Positions 25,328 to 39,168 of a stretch of DNA of 64,000 bases are shown here, in pieces. The DNA is taken from NCBI RefSeq assembly GCF_028453695.1, contig NC_135781.1, positions 11,097,640 to 11,161,639 of the forward strand, in the 5' to 3' direction. This stretch comes from Augochlora pura. Taxonomy: Eukaryota > Arthropoda > Insecta > Hymenoptera > Halictidae. Both the position numbers and the translations under genes were made by a program. How positions within the stretch are numbered: position 1 is the first letter of the stretch; each line of letters begins with the position of its first letter. A model generated the notes under the pieces. That model had not been told where the DNA came from and made no database searches. It worked only from the letters and a program-made list of their open reading frames with translations.

Positions 25328-28300
25328 GTGGGATACGTGGACAGTCTTCTCGCCGATTGGTCCAGTCGATCGCGAGACTATCGGCGATCTACGCCGCAAA
25401 AGGTTCCCGCCGCGCCGGTTCTTTCGGGCAACCTTTGCCTCTCCGTTCCCATAAGTCTTTTGCTCCCTTTCACCACCTGCGCACGATGGCACGAGCGAAT
25501 CGTCTCATTAGCCGAGCCCGTATACGGTGGTCAATTAAAATTTTTGCCCGCGGTGGCGGGTAGGTAAATCCCGATAATGAACACGCCGCACAGTTCTTTA
25601 AGCAAACGCCTGGCCACCGGGAGAAATTGCGAGGAAATCTAGCCGCGATCGATAGAATTGATCGCCGCCCGTGTCCCCACTATTCTCTACAGTTCTAAAC
25701 AATGACTAACATCGTAGACGGACCTCCGATCAGAGTTGGGTAAAATTTTATTTATCTAACGGATAAGAGGTAAGCTTTAACGAATAAAATTGCATTGGAT
25801 ATTATTGAATGAATATCGAATGAATAGAAACGAATAAAAACATAACCTTAACAATTTATCCGAGTAAGATTTTATTTGAATGAAAATTCATTTGAATACG
25901 AAGTCAATTGTTATCGAATCAAATATTTGAATGAAATCATTCAAACAATTATTTTAGATAAATATTTAGACAGAAAATGTTCATCTTTGAACTTTTATAT
26001 CTTTGAGCGGATATTTTTTAATTATTTCGTATGTACTGGACCGAGATTAGAAATTTTACCCTGCAAACTGAGTACATGTAGAATGTTAATAATTTTTTCA
26101 GTCACAATTTTGCATTTCTTGAATCAGCTTGAAGTTTTACGCGGAGTACTGTTTTTGTATACTTCTTCTTAAATTCTGACGCGCCCTCGTTGCTACTCTT
26201 GATCGGGGTTTTATTTTATTTCTGAGCTGATCCAGTTTCTTTCCTATGCAGCATTCATCTCTCTGATTTTTAATCTGACGTGAACCAAATCTTTTTTTAA
26301 TTAGCCGCTGGCGTGGAGCTGCTGTACGCTCGTGTAAAAGATTGCTTTACTGAGATTAAAACCCCACAAACCTTTAATCCTTAGATCTCGAGGTTGGAAA
26401 AGCATTTTCGATAGTATTTCTTCCCTTGGTATAACTTGTGAAAAATTTATTGCTTCTAATAATAACAAAACAAAAGGGGACAACAATTGAACAGCCTACA
26501 TTAATCAGTTCCATTAATCTAGTTTGTGTTTTATTTAGAAATTCTGGATAAATTTTTACGCAATCTATGCATTTTAAGCGATAGAACGCAGTTTGATTCA
26601 TCGAGAAGATATCTCTTCGATTGTCTTGCAACGTCAGATAATTCTCACAGCAATCCCGCACGTGTTCAGACATCCGGGCCATAAAATCGATTTATTTGCA
26701 TTGTCCAGGGATATCGGCTGTGATTGCGGCGACCGCAGTCAGTGTCCATGATCGACCGTTCATTCGCTGTCAGCGGTCCCGTCCAATTCTAAACTGTCAA
26801 TTGTCGTTCCCGGTCGGATGCTGCGGCCGCTGTAATGTACATATCGCGTTTGTTGTGCGTCCGATTTAAATTGGTCAACGCGTGTCTCGTAATTTCCCCG
26901 CGATATGACCCGACGGCCCGTCGAGGGCCATCCTGCACTCGTTACTTCTCCGTGCAATCGATCTCGCTGTTCTATCGACAAATCGATAAGTTCCTCCGTG
27001 ATTCATTATCATTTACCCCTCTGCAACGAGACCGGATTTCAACGAGCAAACTTTATTTCCTCACCCCAGTTTAAACGATCGCCGCAAATGTTTACGCGTT
27101 CGCTGCGTTTTTAACTTCCTAGTGTGCAAGATGCAATATTATTAAATACCGATGCAATATAATTTATGCTCGTGAAGGTTAAATGTCACAAATGTAAAAA
27201 TGTTACGGTCTCGGTGCCCTATTAATTTAAATAGTAATTAAAAAATTGAGTACACATATATTATATAGTACACTGTGTGTAATACTTTTTCAATTTAATT
27301 CTTTCGAAGTTTCGGATTTGTTGTACAAATAATTATAATCGTAATTGTACCGCGTTCGGTGTTATCTTATTTATGAAAAAGCAACTAGGAGGATGGTAAA
27401 TAATTTCATCGACGAAAAGTGAAAAACAAGGAATTCTGATGTTTGAATTTCAATGGTTGATCTCACACAAGTTCTGTCGAAAGCTACGAATATCACATAG
27501 TCCTTAATTTTTTATAATTTTAACAAGGAAGGGATTATTTTTTTTTATACGATATAAATTATATCCGGCGCAAATGATTGCAACTATTTAACAGTTAATA
27601 AGAAGTTAAAGTATATTTTAACTTCATTAATTTAACTATTTAACTACGATTAAAGAAATTATTAAGATTTTAGTGAAATGCATGTACCTAGCAGGATTAA
27701 CATGTATGTGATAAACCACGGAACTAATTTCAACTGTATTTTCTAAACTATTATTTCTCAGAATTACGAATTAAAATAATAGAACCATAAAAGCTCTCGG
27801 TGACATTTCTCATTTTCCGCTACAATCATCGGTTATAAAAAAAGGTAAGACAATATTAAAAAATTAAGTCCATCGTATTACAAAATACGCTTGACCAGCA
27901 ACACCATTTCTTGTCTAGTTTACAATTTCACGAAAAACGATTACCGTCCGTCTGTTCCGACGAACTTCCGCAATTGTGTTCCCACGATGATATTTTCCCA
28001 TAGATTGCGGGATTCAATTCAGTCTTTGAACAGATGCAGAGCAATATCGCGGCGTAACGATAAAATTGATGCAACGGACAAAATGGATTTCCACGGATTT
28101 CCGCGCGCACAAGCAACAGATGAAAGCCGGGACCCGCGACAAGAAAACGCTGGTTCACGACTGTGCCGTAATTGGTGACCAGAATAGCCGAGTCCGCTGG
28201 AACTTTGAGGCTCGCCCCGCGGAAGACGGGGAAATCAGGAGAATCTCCGATCGAGCGTAGTCAATAATCCGATTTCGGTTCACGTGGCAGAAGTAACCAT

Positions 28301-29480
28301 TTTTCGCTGGGCTACGCGGATCTCGGGACGTCGAGGACACTGGAGATAAAATGAAACACGGCTGGATAATCGGCGAAGACCGGATCCGGGGGAAACTGGA
28401 GCCGATATTGCCGGTCCGCGGAGGCTTCGATAAGCAGAAAAATTCATTACGTCCGTCGGAACGGGATATTCGAACTCTGTTCTATGCCGCCTGCTCGCCG
28501 TGTTCTTCGATTCCAAGCCATCCGCGAGATCGAACTGGCTGTAATTACCGCGTCATTTCCTGTTACTTTATTATACCCACCGTCGCGGCTCGCCGACTAG
28601 TTATTACATATTCCAGGATGCATACTTTCTGATTAGGATAATTCACATCATCCGACTCCTCGCATCGTCCGAATGTATTGATGCGGGTACAGTTGGCTGG
28701 CAAACATTCGATGCTGATATGCATTTAGAATTTTCGTACAGTGTTCTTCGCCAAGAAATTATAAATTCACGTCTTTTTAATTTGCAAATGTATTTTAATT
28801 AATTCCCCAAGTAGAAAGGACGAGTCTGCTCCCGCAATCACTTTCTGTGTTAAACTCGAATTTTAAACTGATAAAAAGAAAATGATATTTACACATTTCC
28901 TTGCCTTTTCATTTCAAATTGTTACGATCATAATGGATCAGTAGAGAATAAACAATGTTAAAAAGAAAGTGAATTAGTATTATGTTTCATCTTTTACCTT
29001 TTTTCTAAAATTTTTAACACTACTTCTTGATTATGCTTTTTTAGCAGCAGTCGAAATTCAAGTAAATTTTGATTAATTTAGAAATGTTATTTCACCCGAA
29101 TTACACACATTGTTTTATCCGATAGACGGTGACATGCGACGCGTACGTCTGGACGCACGCGTCTGACGCCGTTGGAAAATATCATACGCATTGCGTATAT
29201 GCATATAGACGTTGCGTCTAACCACAAACGGCGAACGCATACGTCCGGCCGTTTACGTCTGACGCTTATAGGAAATCCAACCTTTACACGGCCGCGATCT
29301 CCTCGGTAACGAGGTCTCGATCCTCGGAAAGGATATCCTTCCCGTTGCCGGCTTTGTTCTTGGTCGCGTGTTGCGCTCGCGAGCGCTCGCGCGCGCGCAA
29401 ACTGGGTTAGCCGCGCGCGTTTATCTTGGCGGGTAGGAGCGTATTTCATGTAAATAAATATAAAAGGGCGCGGGATAAGA

Positions 29481-29499
29481 GCGGCGGCGGCGGCGGCGC
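29481..29499. repeat. (GCG)n short trinucleotide run
   Basis: About six GCG units within a CpG-rich block. Confidence 0.9.
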
Positions 29500-30215
29500 A
29501 CATATACATTTCCAGGCCATATACGGCCGTTAGTCGTGATCGGGGAATATCGGCCGTTCCGCTCCGCGTCTAGAAGGTAAATGGAGCGACGAATGACGCC
29601 GAGATTCGCTATCGAAGCCCGGCTACTCGTTACTCCTCGGACGTGGACACGTTTTAACAAGGAGATATCGTCGATGATCCTCCTCCTCCTTCTTCCTCGT
29701 CGAAGTATCTCCTTTTACGTCCGGGCCGTTCGCCGGGAACTTTAACGAGTCGCCGCGACGATCCTACGCGCGAGAAACCCTCGCCGTCTGTATCGCAGAC
29801 TACGTTCTAATTTGAATATTGATTAGAGGAACAGAGACAGGAAGAAGCCTAGAAGATTATGTAGCGGACACGATTGATATTAACGGATCGCCGACGCGAT
29901 TAAACCGGAGAAAATATTTTCCGATGCTTGTGCATTCATGCTCCTGATAAACGATACGAGAAACAAAAAGTGTTATCGCACTTGACGCCTGCGGCGGGCA
30001 TCCGAGCTGGTCTGACGAGTTTGTGCGCGTCCTTTAATTAATTTTCATTAGCAAATTGTCGACGGTTGTGGACTATTTAATTGTTGCAATTGAGAGTGTT
30101 ATGAATTGCAGAATCGCTCGTGAAACGTTTTGTAGCCTGTTCGTTTTCAATGATTTTTATTAGTAGAATACGGAGCTTTTTGCTAAATGAAAATTACTGT
30201 TAATTTTGAAATGAC

Positions 30216-30832
30216 AAAGGGCACAGCCGATTAAGATGGTCAAAACTGCCCTTAGAGGTTTTTCAATGAGTCATACACCGTTCGATAGCTGACCAATAAA
30301 AACTTATCTGTGTACAATTTTAACCCTGGAACTTGTCCGTGAGGGTAGTTACAGGGTAAATTAGATTTCGCGGTTTTCCGGCATTTTTCCACCTTTGGCG
30401 GCTTTCTAAAATTTTGAAAAAAATATGGCTTATTTTGGACATTAAGCAGCATGTTATAGAACTTTTTCAGATTTTTCAGTTGCAAGCTGTGATTATCAAA
30501 AATGAAAAACCCCCAAAAAATTGGAAAATTGAAGATTTCTCACTTTTATATTATATTCAAAACTTTTATATTAATTTCCTGATAAAGTACTATCACGGTT
30601 CGTGTACTCAATTTTTCTCAGATTTCTTGCACGCCTGCAACATTGTCAAAAAAAAATGAAAACCCAATGTGTCGATGTTTTTTGCTGTCAGAATGAAGCT
30701 ACTACTTTTCTAGCTTACCGCGAGAGTGGATTAAGTAAACTTCAACTTCAACTTCCGGGATATGGGATATGGGATCCGGGATATGGGTTGACCTAAGGGC
30801 AGTTTTGACCATCTTAATCGGCTATGCCCTTT
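30216..30832. mobile_element. Non-autonomous DNA element with 41-bp TIRs (617 bp)
   Basis: The ends are 41-bp inverted repeats with one mismatch, starting AAAGGGCA and ending TGCCCTTAG. Each repeat therefore has its own ends in inverted orientation (AAGGGCA and TGCCCTT, 22 bp apart). The interior is AT-rich and non-coding. Next to the right repeat are short direct repeats of GGGATAT (about 30757-30788). No clear target-site duplication is visible, so I do not assign a superfamily. Confidence 0.75.
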
Positions 30833-33599
30833 ATCTTATATGAAAATGTCAAGCATCTTGAAAAATATGTTCTGAAACATTCACGAGTAAAGTTGAGAAT
30901 TGTTACAAGCATTGTTAATTGTACGATTGCGAAAATGGTCCGGCGATCGAATACAAAGTTGAAATAGCTTTTGTCAACAAAAAATTCTTCAACAATGCGT
31001 CATGATATTTTTAAATTATTGCATACATCCGCCAGTGATAAATGCATTAATACAGTCGCCGAGGAAAGTATGCTGACACATTTGCAAACGGAATAACTTT
31101 TCAAGAATTTAACCAACCGAATTGAATTCAAGTTCATTCCGTAATCAATCAATTTGCAATTGCATTTATCATAATTTTTTGGATACAAACGCGAAAATAT
31201 TAAATGATAATCGCAAAAGAAATTCAAATTTTTGGAACGTAGATATAACAATCATATTAATAAAAATTATATTATTTAAATTATTATATGTTTCATTAAA
31301 ATAATTATAACGTATGAATCACCTACTTATTCGAAGCGACAATCGAAATTGTAGAACCGTCGACGTTCGTCTGACTACACCGGGCTCGTTCCCCTTATTT
31401 CGAAACAGTTCTCAAGCCGATCTCTTTTTTAGATTTAAGGGATGGTTCGAAATCGACGACGGAGTCTCTTTCCTATCGAATCTTATTGCTCGTTCACCGG
31501 TCCGAGGCATAAATTGGCCGCGAGCGCGACGATCGGCCGTCGGATACTTAAGGAGTAATGCGGTCTTGCCCGGAGCATTCGGATCGAAGCGGGAACTGGT
31601 TCGGAACCAGTCCGAGAGGCGTCGAGACCTGTCCGGCCGATTCCCGCCCCGCGATACGTCATTCACCGCGCGAAAAATCACAGGACGGATGTGTTACGCT
31701 TATAAACGCTAATTGGACCGCGACGCAGAGGCATCCCGCCGACATCGTCGATACATCGCGCGCATAGTTATTCCCGCCCGAGTCCTTAAATATGCATTAC
31801 GCGTGTCACAATGATTTTCGGATTAGCGGACACGCTGATAATCCACGGACAATGGATGGAACGGCGACATCGCGTTTCGTTGCAGCGTGTCCTCCCTTCT
31901 CGTCCTTCTCTCGCGTCGTAATCTCCGAGTATAATCATAATCACGCCTTGTTGACCTCATTATTCATTGCATCGCCGTCACTGTCGCAGCCGAGGTATCT
32001 GATAACGCGCTGACCTCGTGTCACTTTCGGCGGCTGAAGAAAATGATAGTGATCGACAGGGGACCGTATTGTTACGGCCGCTGCACTGTTCGCATTTGAA
32101 TTTATGCACAATCAAAATTGTCCAAGTTAATTATAAGCAACCTAAGTCGCATTCAAGCGTCTTTCTCCTTTTAAGAATTTCGATAAGTTGGAAATAACAT
32201 GAAAACATACTCAAATTTTTCTAATATTTTTAGTTTTATTTTTCACTCAGTCATCTTTGTCGAAATTCCATAACAACCGCAGTCTACTAAAGATTTTGCG
32301 GGTATGGACATACATTTTTACAACAGGAAAAAGCATAAATTATGTTGAAAGACGGAGAATCAGTGCATCAGGTAAATAGTTTATAAAGACCTTTTTTGAA
32401 CTCAATAATATTACCTTTAAAAGCAGAAGTATGTGTGAGTATAATAAACGCATGAAAAATGACACCAAAAGGACAAGATAGATTACTAAATTGATAGATT
32501 ATTAAATCATTATTATTACACATTATAAGACACTAGGCAACGAGCAGTGTAATAGAATATGTAGTGAACATATTCAGATGAACACTAGAAGTCGCATATC
32601 GAGCATCAAAAGTGTTAAGTAAAAATTCCGAAATAGTAGATTATGTGCTATCGTTTGCAACTATCAGATGCATCGGTATGAAGACGAACCATCTCGTTGC
32701 CAATAAATCCAACCTTCGTTCATAAGCCGTCTCCGATCTAATCGCCTGTCATCGAACACTATGGATTTAATGTCTTCATAATTGCACGGTCCAGACTCGG
32801 CCAGCAGTCTTCCCTTCTCGTTCCCGGCGCCTCTTCTCGCGGTCCCAAAGCACCGTTCCACTTTGACGTACGTGCGAATTATGTTGTAGCTCCTTTGGAG
32901 GCTCCACTTTCAGGTTGTTAGGACCCACACCGATCTTCTCGTTACGATCCATCCGCCGGCGGAGGGTGTTTTTAGGCGGGCCGGGTATTTGCGTTTAATT
33001 AAAGGTGAGGCAGCCGCGCCAGATTCACTTTTTTTCCGCGTCCACGGATCGGTCACATTGCTTATGGAAATAAACCCGAGATCAACTTAACCCGGACCTT
33101 GGCGCAAAAAGTGCACGGTGGAATTGTGCTCGGGGTACATACTTGGTCATTAGATGCCAGGTGCGAACGAGCAAACTGGAATAAAAAATTTGATGGGAGC
33201 TACGGTGCCTGCGGGAAAATCGATAGCGGCCATTCACTCAGCTATGTAAATTCCTGGACAGCTTTATATGGAGCTTTGAATTTTATTTGTATTATCTCAC
33301 GGTTTTATGACGTATTTTCCAACTTTTCCCGTTATTCGATTACTAATACGAGAGTTTCAACCATGCGTAAACGTTCAACTTTAGTCTACATTCATCTGAC
33401 GAATTTTTTTTATTTCAGTGCTATGTAACCATGTACGGTAATATTGTATAATAAATGTGGTATAAAATTAAATTGAGACTATATAAAAACAATATTCAGT
33501 AGAAAAATTTACATCCTGAGAGAAATTAGACACAATTAAGGTAGATAATAGAAGGTTTACAGATTAAATATATAAACAGTACTTTTTCTTAGCACTTAA

Positions 33600-33889
33600 C
33601 CCTTTCACTACGGCAGTGTCGTCCGCCGAAGTACTGTCATTGAACGAAAGCTCGCGCCAGAAATATGCACATCGCGTGTGACTTCTGTATATACGTTTTT
33701 CTTAGTTTTAAATAACTGTGCTGAGTAAAACAATCATTGTTTTAATGTAACAAGTATGTATACATTTTTAATATAAAAAGACCTAATGCCACTTGTATAC
33801 ACATAATTTGGATGCCGCATATGTGCGGCGCTCGTACCCACAGGCCGTCGAGTGGATGCCGCGTATAAGCGGCGCTCGGCGCGGAAGGG
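33600..33889. mobile_element. piggyBac-type MITE, family D (290 bp)
   Basis: TTAA precedes it (33596-33599) and TTAG follows it (33890-33893), a one-base-degenerate duplication. Its ends are CCCTTTCACTACGGCAGTG and, inverted, CCCTTCCGCGCCGAGCG. Both outer regions match the piggyBac copy at 58503-60654 base for base over long stretches, while the transposase gene is missing. It is therefore an internal-deletion derivative of that family. The right side carries two GCCGC-centred palindromes (33814-33829 and 33858-33873), 44 bp apart. Confidence 0.85.
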
Positions 33890-34123
33890 TTAGAAAGAAT
33901 TTAAAAATAATTACTAGTGAAATAATTACTAGTGAAATAATTATTAGCATTGATTGTGAAGGTAACACTTTGTGACAATTAGATTGACTCTTTCAAATTA
34001 ATTCAAATCTTAACACAAAATCATAGTAATTTATTTCAATAATGCAGAATTTTATAACATATTTTTCGCAAATACGTTCGCAGGTGTGTAAAGTCATACG
34101 AAACTATGGTGGTGGATTGGTTA

Positions 34124-34222
34124 GTGTCGGAACTACCGACACAGTGGCTCGTTATTAACTTAGAAAATAGTTAATTCGGCACATGAGAAGTTAATGCGAG
34201 CCGTGGTCGGGAATTCCGACAC
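34124..34222. repeat. 99-bp nested inverted repeat
   Basis: The outer arms begin GTGTCGGAA and pair over roughly 33 bp with several mismatches. The left arm alone contains GTGTCGG and CCGACAC five bases apart, and the right arm GTCGGGAATTCCGAC. It can therefore fold as one long hairpin or as two smaller ones. No target duplication is seen. It may be a tiny foldback element. Confidence 0.6.
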
Positions 34223-37200
34223 GCGTTCGGCGAGGATTCGAAGCGGATTGAACTTTTAAAATAGCAGGGTTAAAAGTGAAATGATTACGCCGGAGAAGTT
34301 TCGAACCTCGAAGAGTTTAACACAATTAATAAAGTTAGCGTTTTAACACGATATCATCGACTCTGATAATATTAAAAAACTTTGTTCTAGCCTGTCTATC
34401 GAACCCTTTTTTGCTTCCGCGTTACAAACGGATTTCGTTTAGCCGATCTACGAGATGAAGTTTTACTGGAATTTATCATTGGAAACGGTGAGCCAGTATT
34501 TTTAACGTTTACACACCTGTCGCTTAAGTTACGAGAGTCTTTTTTAGGCGGTGAATTATAACACTATTTTCACGGCGTATTTTCATACGCGGTCGGTAAG
34601 CACATAATTCTGAAGCTCTTGAATTAACCAAAAAATTGGCAAGTTTTTTCGCGCGTACAGACTCTATTTACGCAATTTTCATTCGCATAAAACAAATCCT
34701 TGTGTTTTGCGTTTGTTCTTCCAGCAATTATTAAAAGCAGAGAACACAATGTTCTGGTCTGTTCGCGTTCGTTATGTAAATAGAGAATGCCAGAAAAATA
34801 CACCTGGCAAAGGGGAGAATTTTTTCCAAACAAACAACGGAACTCGAACAGATTTATTAATAAAGTAGCAACGTTTCATGTAAAAGAGTAAAATGATATC
34901 ATGTTGACAAAAGCATTACCGGAAGGTAACGTGATTATCAGCAGATCCAAATGCGAGTAATTGAAATCGCGGAAAACCGAGGCAAAGTCACTTAGCTGTT
35001 GTTTCGCTAAAACAATCTGGAAAAGTAAATTGCTCGATGCATTATTCGCTAAATGTCAGTTCGGCCGAGTCCTTTTCATTTACGTTCCGCTGCGATTAAA
35101 TGGTAAAATCGTCCCATTTGTCGGAACAAAGCGAATCAAACGATCGTGAATCGAGCCGATCCCAGTTCGGGTGATTTACAGGACGCTATACGCGCGATCG
35201 AACAGTGATTCCGGAGCTGAACGAGATCCTAAATTAAGAAGGATCTGCGGGTGCAAGGACTCGGCGGTTTGTTGCGGTTGTTACCGGAATTTAACTATCA
35301 TTTACGTGGAATTAAACGTAAGCCAGTCCGGCCACCATCCGGTTCTGAATGGAAGGCGCTAGGTTCCAGACACGGAGCCGCGCTAATTCTTGATTAAGTC
35401 CGATTTATAGTTGAACGCTCTGCGAGTTCGTTTCGAGAAAGAGATTCACTGGAGATTCTCTACTGAGGACCATCCACGCAAAGTGCTTCGCGCGGTTTCT
35501 ATTTAGCCGCGAAGACGTTCCTTCTGCTTTCTTTTTCACGGGCTCAACGTCCCGCGGAAGAGGATATTGTAAATTTTCATGCCGCGGATAAGAATAAAGT
35601 GGAGTGTCCTCCTTTCTAGCCTGATTCCTGGGGCTTTGGTTAATATCACGCTTGCCAGGGGTGGCTGCATCCCTTACTCACTGAATTATGTTTGCCGGCG
35701 GGTGAACAGAGACGGCCTGGGAGTACAGAAAATGCTTTCGCATTGATACTTTCGCTTTCTGAAGATGGGATTATTATCTGTTTTTAGACCAGTTGGTATA
35801 AAAATGGTCTGTACAAAATTATTTTACGCGATGGGGGTGTTTATCAAAGTATTGTTTATAGATAAATATTTTAAACTGTCTCCCGATGATCTTCTCATTT
35901 CTCAATTTTAAAAATTGGTCGAAAGCTGCTTCTTCAATTAGTGTTGCGTTAAGTTGAAATAATCTGTGTTAGATTGTTTTACAAAACGACTCCTTTTTGT
36001 CAAGCTATAGATTGTTAAAAAATTATATTCATGTTGCCAGTCGATGATCAAATATTCTCTCTAGTCATCAATGTTTCACTTGACACATGAATTTTGAAGA
36101 CTGTTTGAAAGTTACTCGTTGACGATGCCTTACGCGTGCTAAGTAGGTAGCTAAAATACGTTAATTATAAATTAACTTGGTATTGAGATCACTAAGCCCT
36201 ACTAGGTGCGGTCTTGTTAACACTGCCGAGAGAAGTCTGTCATCGCTAAAGCTAATTCAGTTCTTCGAAAGATCGATATATTTTTAACGTTGAACACCTC
36301 TTCACCTCATTTAGCCGCGATGCTGAAAAACGGCTATTCGGTGGCAAGCCACGGGAAAAATAGGGGGAGCGACTTTGTCGAGGAGCTCAGCCGATCATGG
36401 CGCGGGCTATCGATCATTCGTTCAAGCTGAAATCGGTCCCTTCGACGCGAATATTTCTCGTGAAAATCGTATGCTCACGATACTAAACTTTCTAGCAATT
36501 TTTAGTATTGATGTCTGCACCTCGATTCTAATCTTTGTTGTACTGACTTGAATTTTAAATTTACATTTAATAATATACGGCTAAAAATTTCTTTGTTACA
36601 AGAAAACAGAGAAAAAATGAAGAAATATTCTATAGTCATCATATGAGTATAATATTGTATATAATACAATATAAAAAGTGAAAAAAGAAAGTATACGTAT
36701 AATAAATATATAATATATAAAAAATATGCTTCTACAAGAAATATAACAACCTGAAGATTATCAGACAGTAATTCAACTTACTAATTTTAAATTTACTGTT
36801 CCGTGATGCAATAATTTTCAACTGTCAGCAAAATTGTTAAAGTTAATTTTAGAAACAACATTTACTAACATGTCAAACGTACAATATACTTAACATTAAA
36901 AACTATTTACAAGTTTAGCTTGTTGTAAAAGAAAGACGTGTCTAAATATTATTTTATTGTTAACGTAAAAATTATTTTACTGGATTTTGTTGTAACTGTT
37001 CTAGATAGAGAAAAACACTAAATTTTAATGTTCGAACAAATGAGCGCAGACATTTCCAGCAAGGAAAGACATAATGAGTCAATTGACTGGTACAACCGAT
37101 AACATTTCTCCATTTACGACATAGCGTTGCAGCTAGGTAATTGCAATTCCTTTAAGAGTTTCGAATAAGTAAAATTAGGTTCGACAGACTCCACCATCTT

Positions 37201-39168
37201 TGCTGAAACTACTAGACGGGAACATAAATTCTTAAGACTGATACGACAGGTAAATTCCATTCCAGTTTCCAAGAGTTTATTCAATTTCCCTGGTACGAAA
37301 GAGATTCTGATCGCATAAAATTTGCCCAAATATTTGTCCAGCAGGAGTTCCCGCCGGTCGATATTTAAACGCGAAGGACACTCTTTCAGACACGCTCCGG
37401 TCCTTCGTTTTCGCCGTGGAAGTAACCATAACGGTGAACAAAGTCTGAGAGCCCGGGGCGATGATGTCGGAGACGGTCGACCAAGTCAAAGGGAAACTCG
37501 ACAGGCTGCGCGGCTCGAGAAAGAAACGAGCTCGTTGATTCGCAGTGAAACTGTCCCGAGAACGGAACTTCGAGAAACCATTTTCACCTCTTCCTTTTAT
37601 CTCCTACGTGGTTTCAGGGAATTTCTTTCAATAGCGATTTACCATTTTAATTATACCCCGCCGCGTCACGGCTCTCTCTCCATGCTCGAATCGCGCAGAA
37701 AAGCTTCCTCGGCAAATATTTACTAATTACTGGATTGAAGAATGAAAATGCCCTGCGTGACGTTTCATTGTTGCCGTAAGAAATTCAAATCGCAATAATT
37801 TAAATTAGCGAGAGAAACATTCATTCTATATGCAGATTCCTACTGAAATATTGACGATAAATGAACAGGAATTTATTTTGACGTACAGTGAAGTAATAGC
37901 ATTATATTAATAGATTCTTTTTGAAATAATTACGTAATAATTAATAACTAGGACGCGGATCTTTGTATAAAATAATTAAATTACAATTCTCTACAATTTA
38001 ATAAACTGCTTCTAAAAAGATTGATAGCGTATAATAATTTATTAAACAATGGATTTCAAGTATTCATGTCTGTAATGGCATTTATGAGAAAAATGGTAAC
38101 GTGAGATACAAAATAGCAAGAAACACAAGAAAGATAAAAGGACGATTTTTCAATAATGAAATCTATTACAGGAAGAGATTTTCCTTGACTATTACAAGAA
38201 GAGATCCACCTTGTTCGGCGCCGCGATCGAAGAGCTTCGCGAGCATGAATCGCTCTCGATCGATGGATGATTAGTAAGTAAAACAGTCGCGTCTCTCGAA
38301 CTAAATTTACTGTAAAGTTCTGAGAACAATTTAGAGAGCGCATCTGGCTCGGTGGCTACAGGTAATTCCAAAAGCGATCGCTGGAGTTAGGCGAGGCGGC
38401 TCGTTACTCTCTTCCTCTCTTCAGCCTCCGTTCATCCCCGTTCGTCCAATGGATTTCCATCTCCGTCGCGCTCGCGTTCGCCAGAAACGAGCGAATTAAT
38501 TAATCAGACAATAGCTGGAGTGTGATAAATGGACGCCGGGGAAGTGTATGATCGATAAGACACGTCGCACCACCGTCAACGGTGTTACACGCGTCCCCGA
38601 CAATACGAGACGAATGGCTCATGCATTCTGTTTGATCGACTCGGCCCGATGCGAATAATTGGTTCTCCCTGGTCAGTGAATTCGAGGATCGGTAAATGTT
38701 TTAGCATTAGGCTAATGCGCGCCATTCGACGGGATATGCACCGTGCGGCACCGACCGGTACATCTGGCGTAGTCAATTTTTGATCGACTTCTGGAATTGG
38801 AGAGACGAGATCTCGCGATGAATGCGCTTGAATGGTAACGAACGAATTCGACGCGAAGAGAGAAACTGAATATTAGAGAAGATTATTTTCATGCATTGAG
38901 TAGTGCTGATTAGCTGCGTGGTTTTTGTTTTTATGGAATCGTTTATGACAGAAGAATGAACGTTTCGAAAAATAAGTTAGAGGAAAAAACTGTTGGACAA
39001 TGAAATATTAGTAGGATATTTTGTGTTATGCTATTATTTATACGCAAGTATATCGTCATTTTGTGGGGAGATATAACATTTTTAGACTTTTATAATTCTT
39101 ATAACTTCTATAACTTCAGATTTTATTAATTCTTGCAAGTTATGGGTTATTAGCATTTTGTCTGTTCT

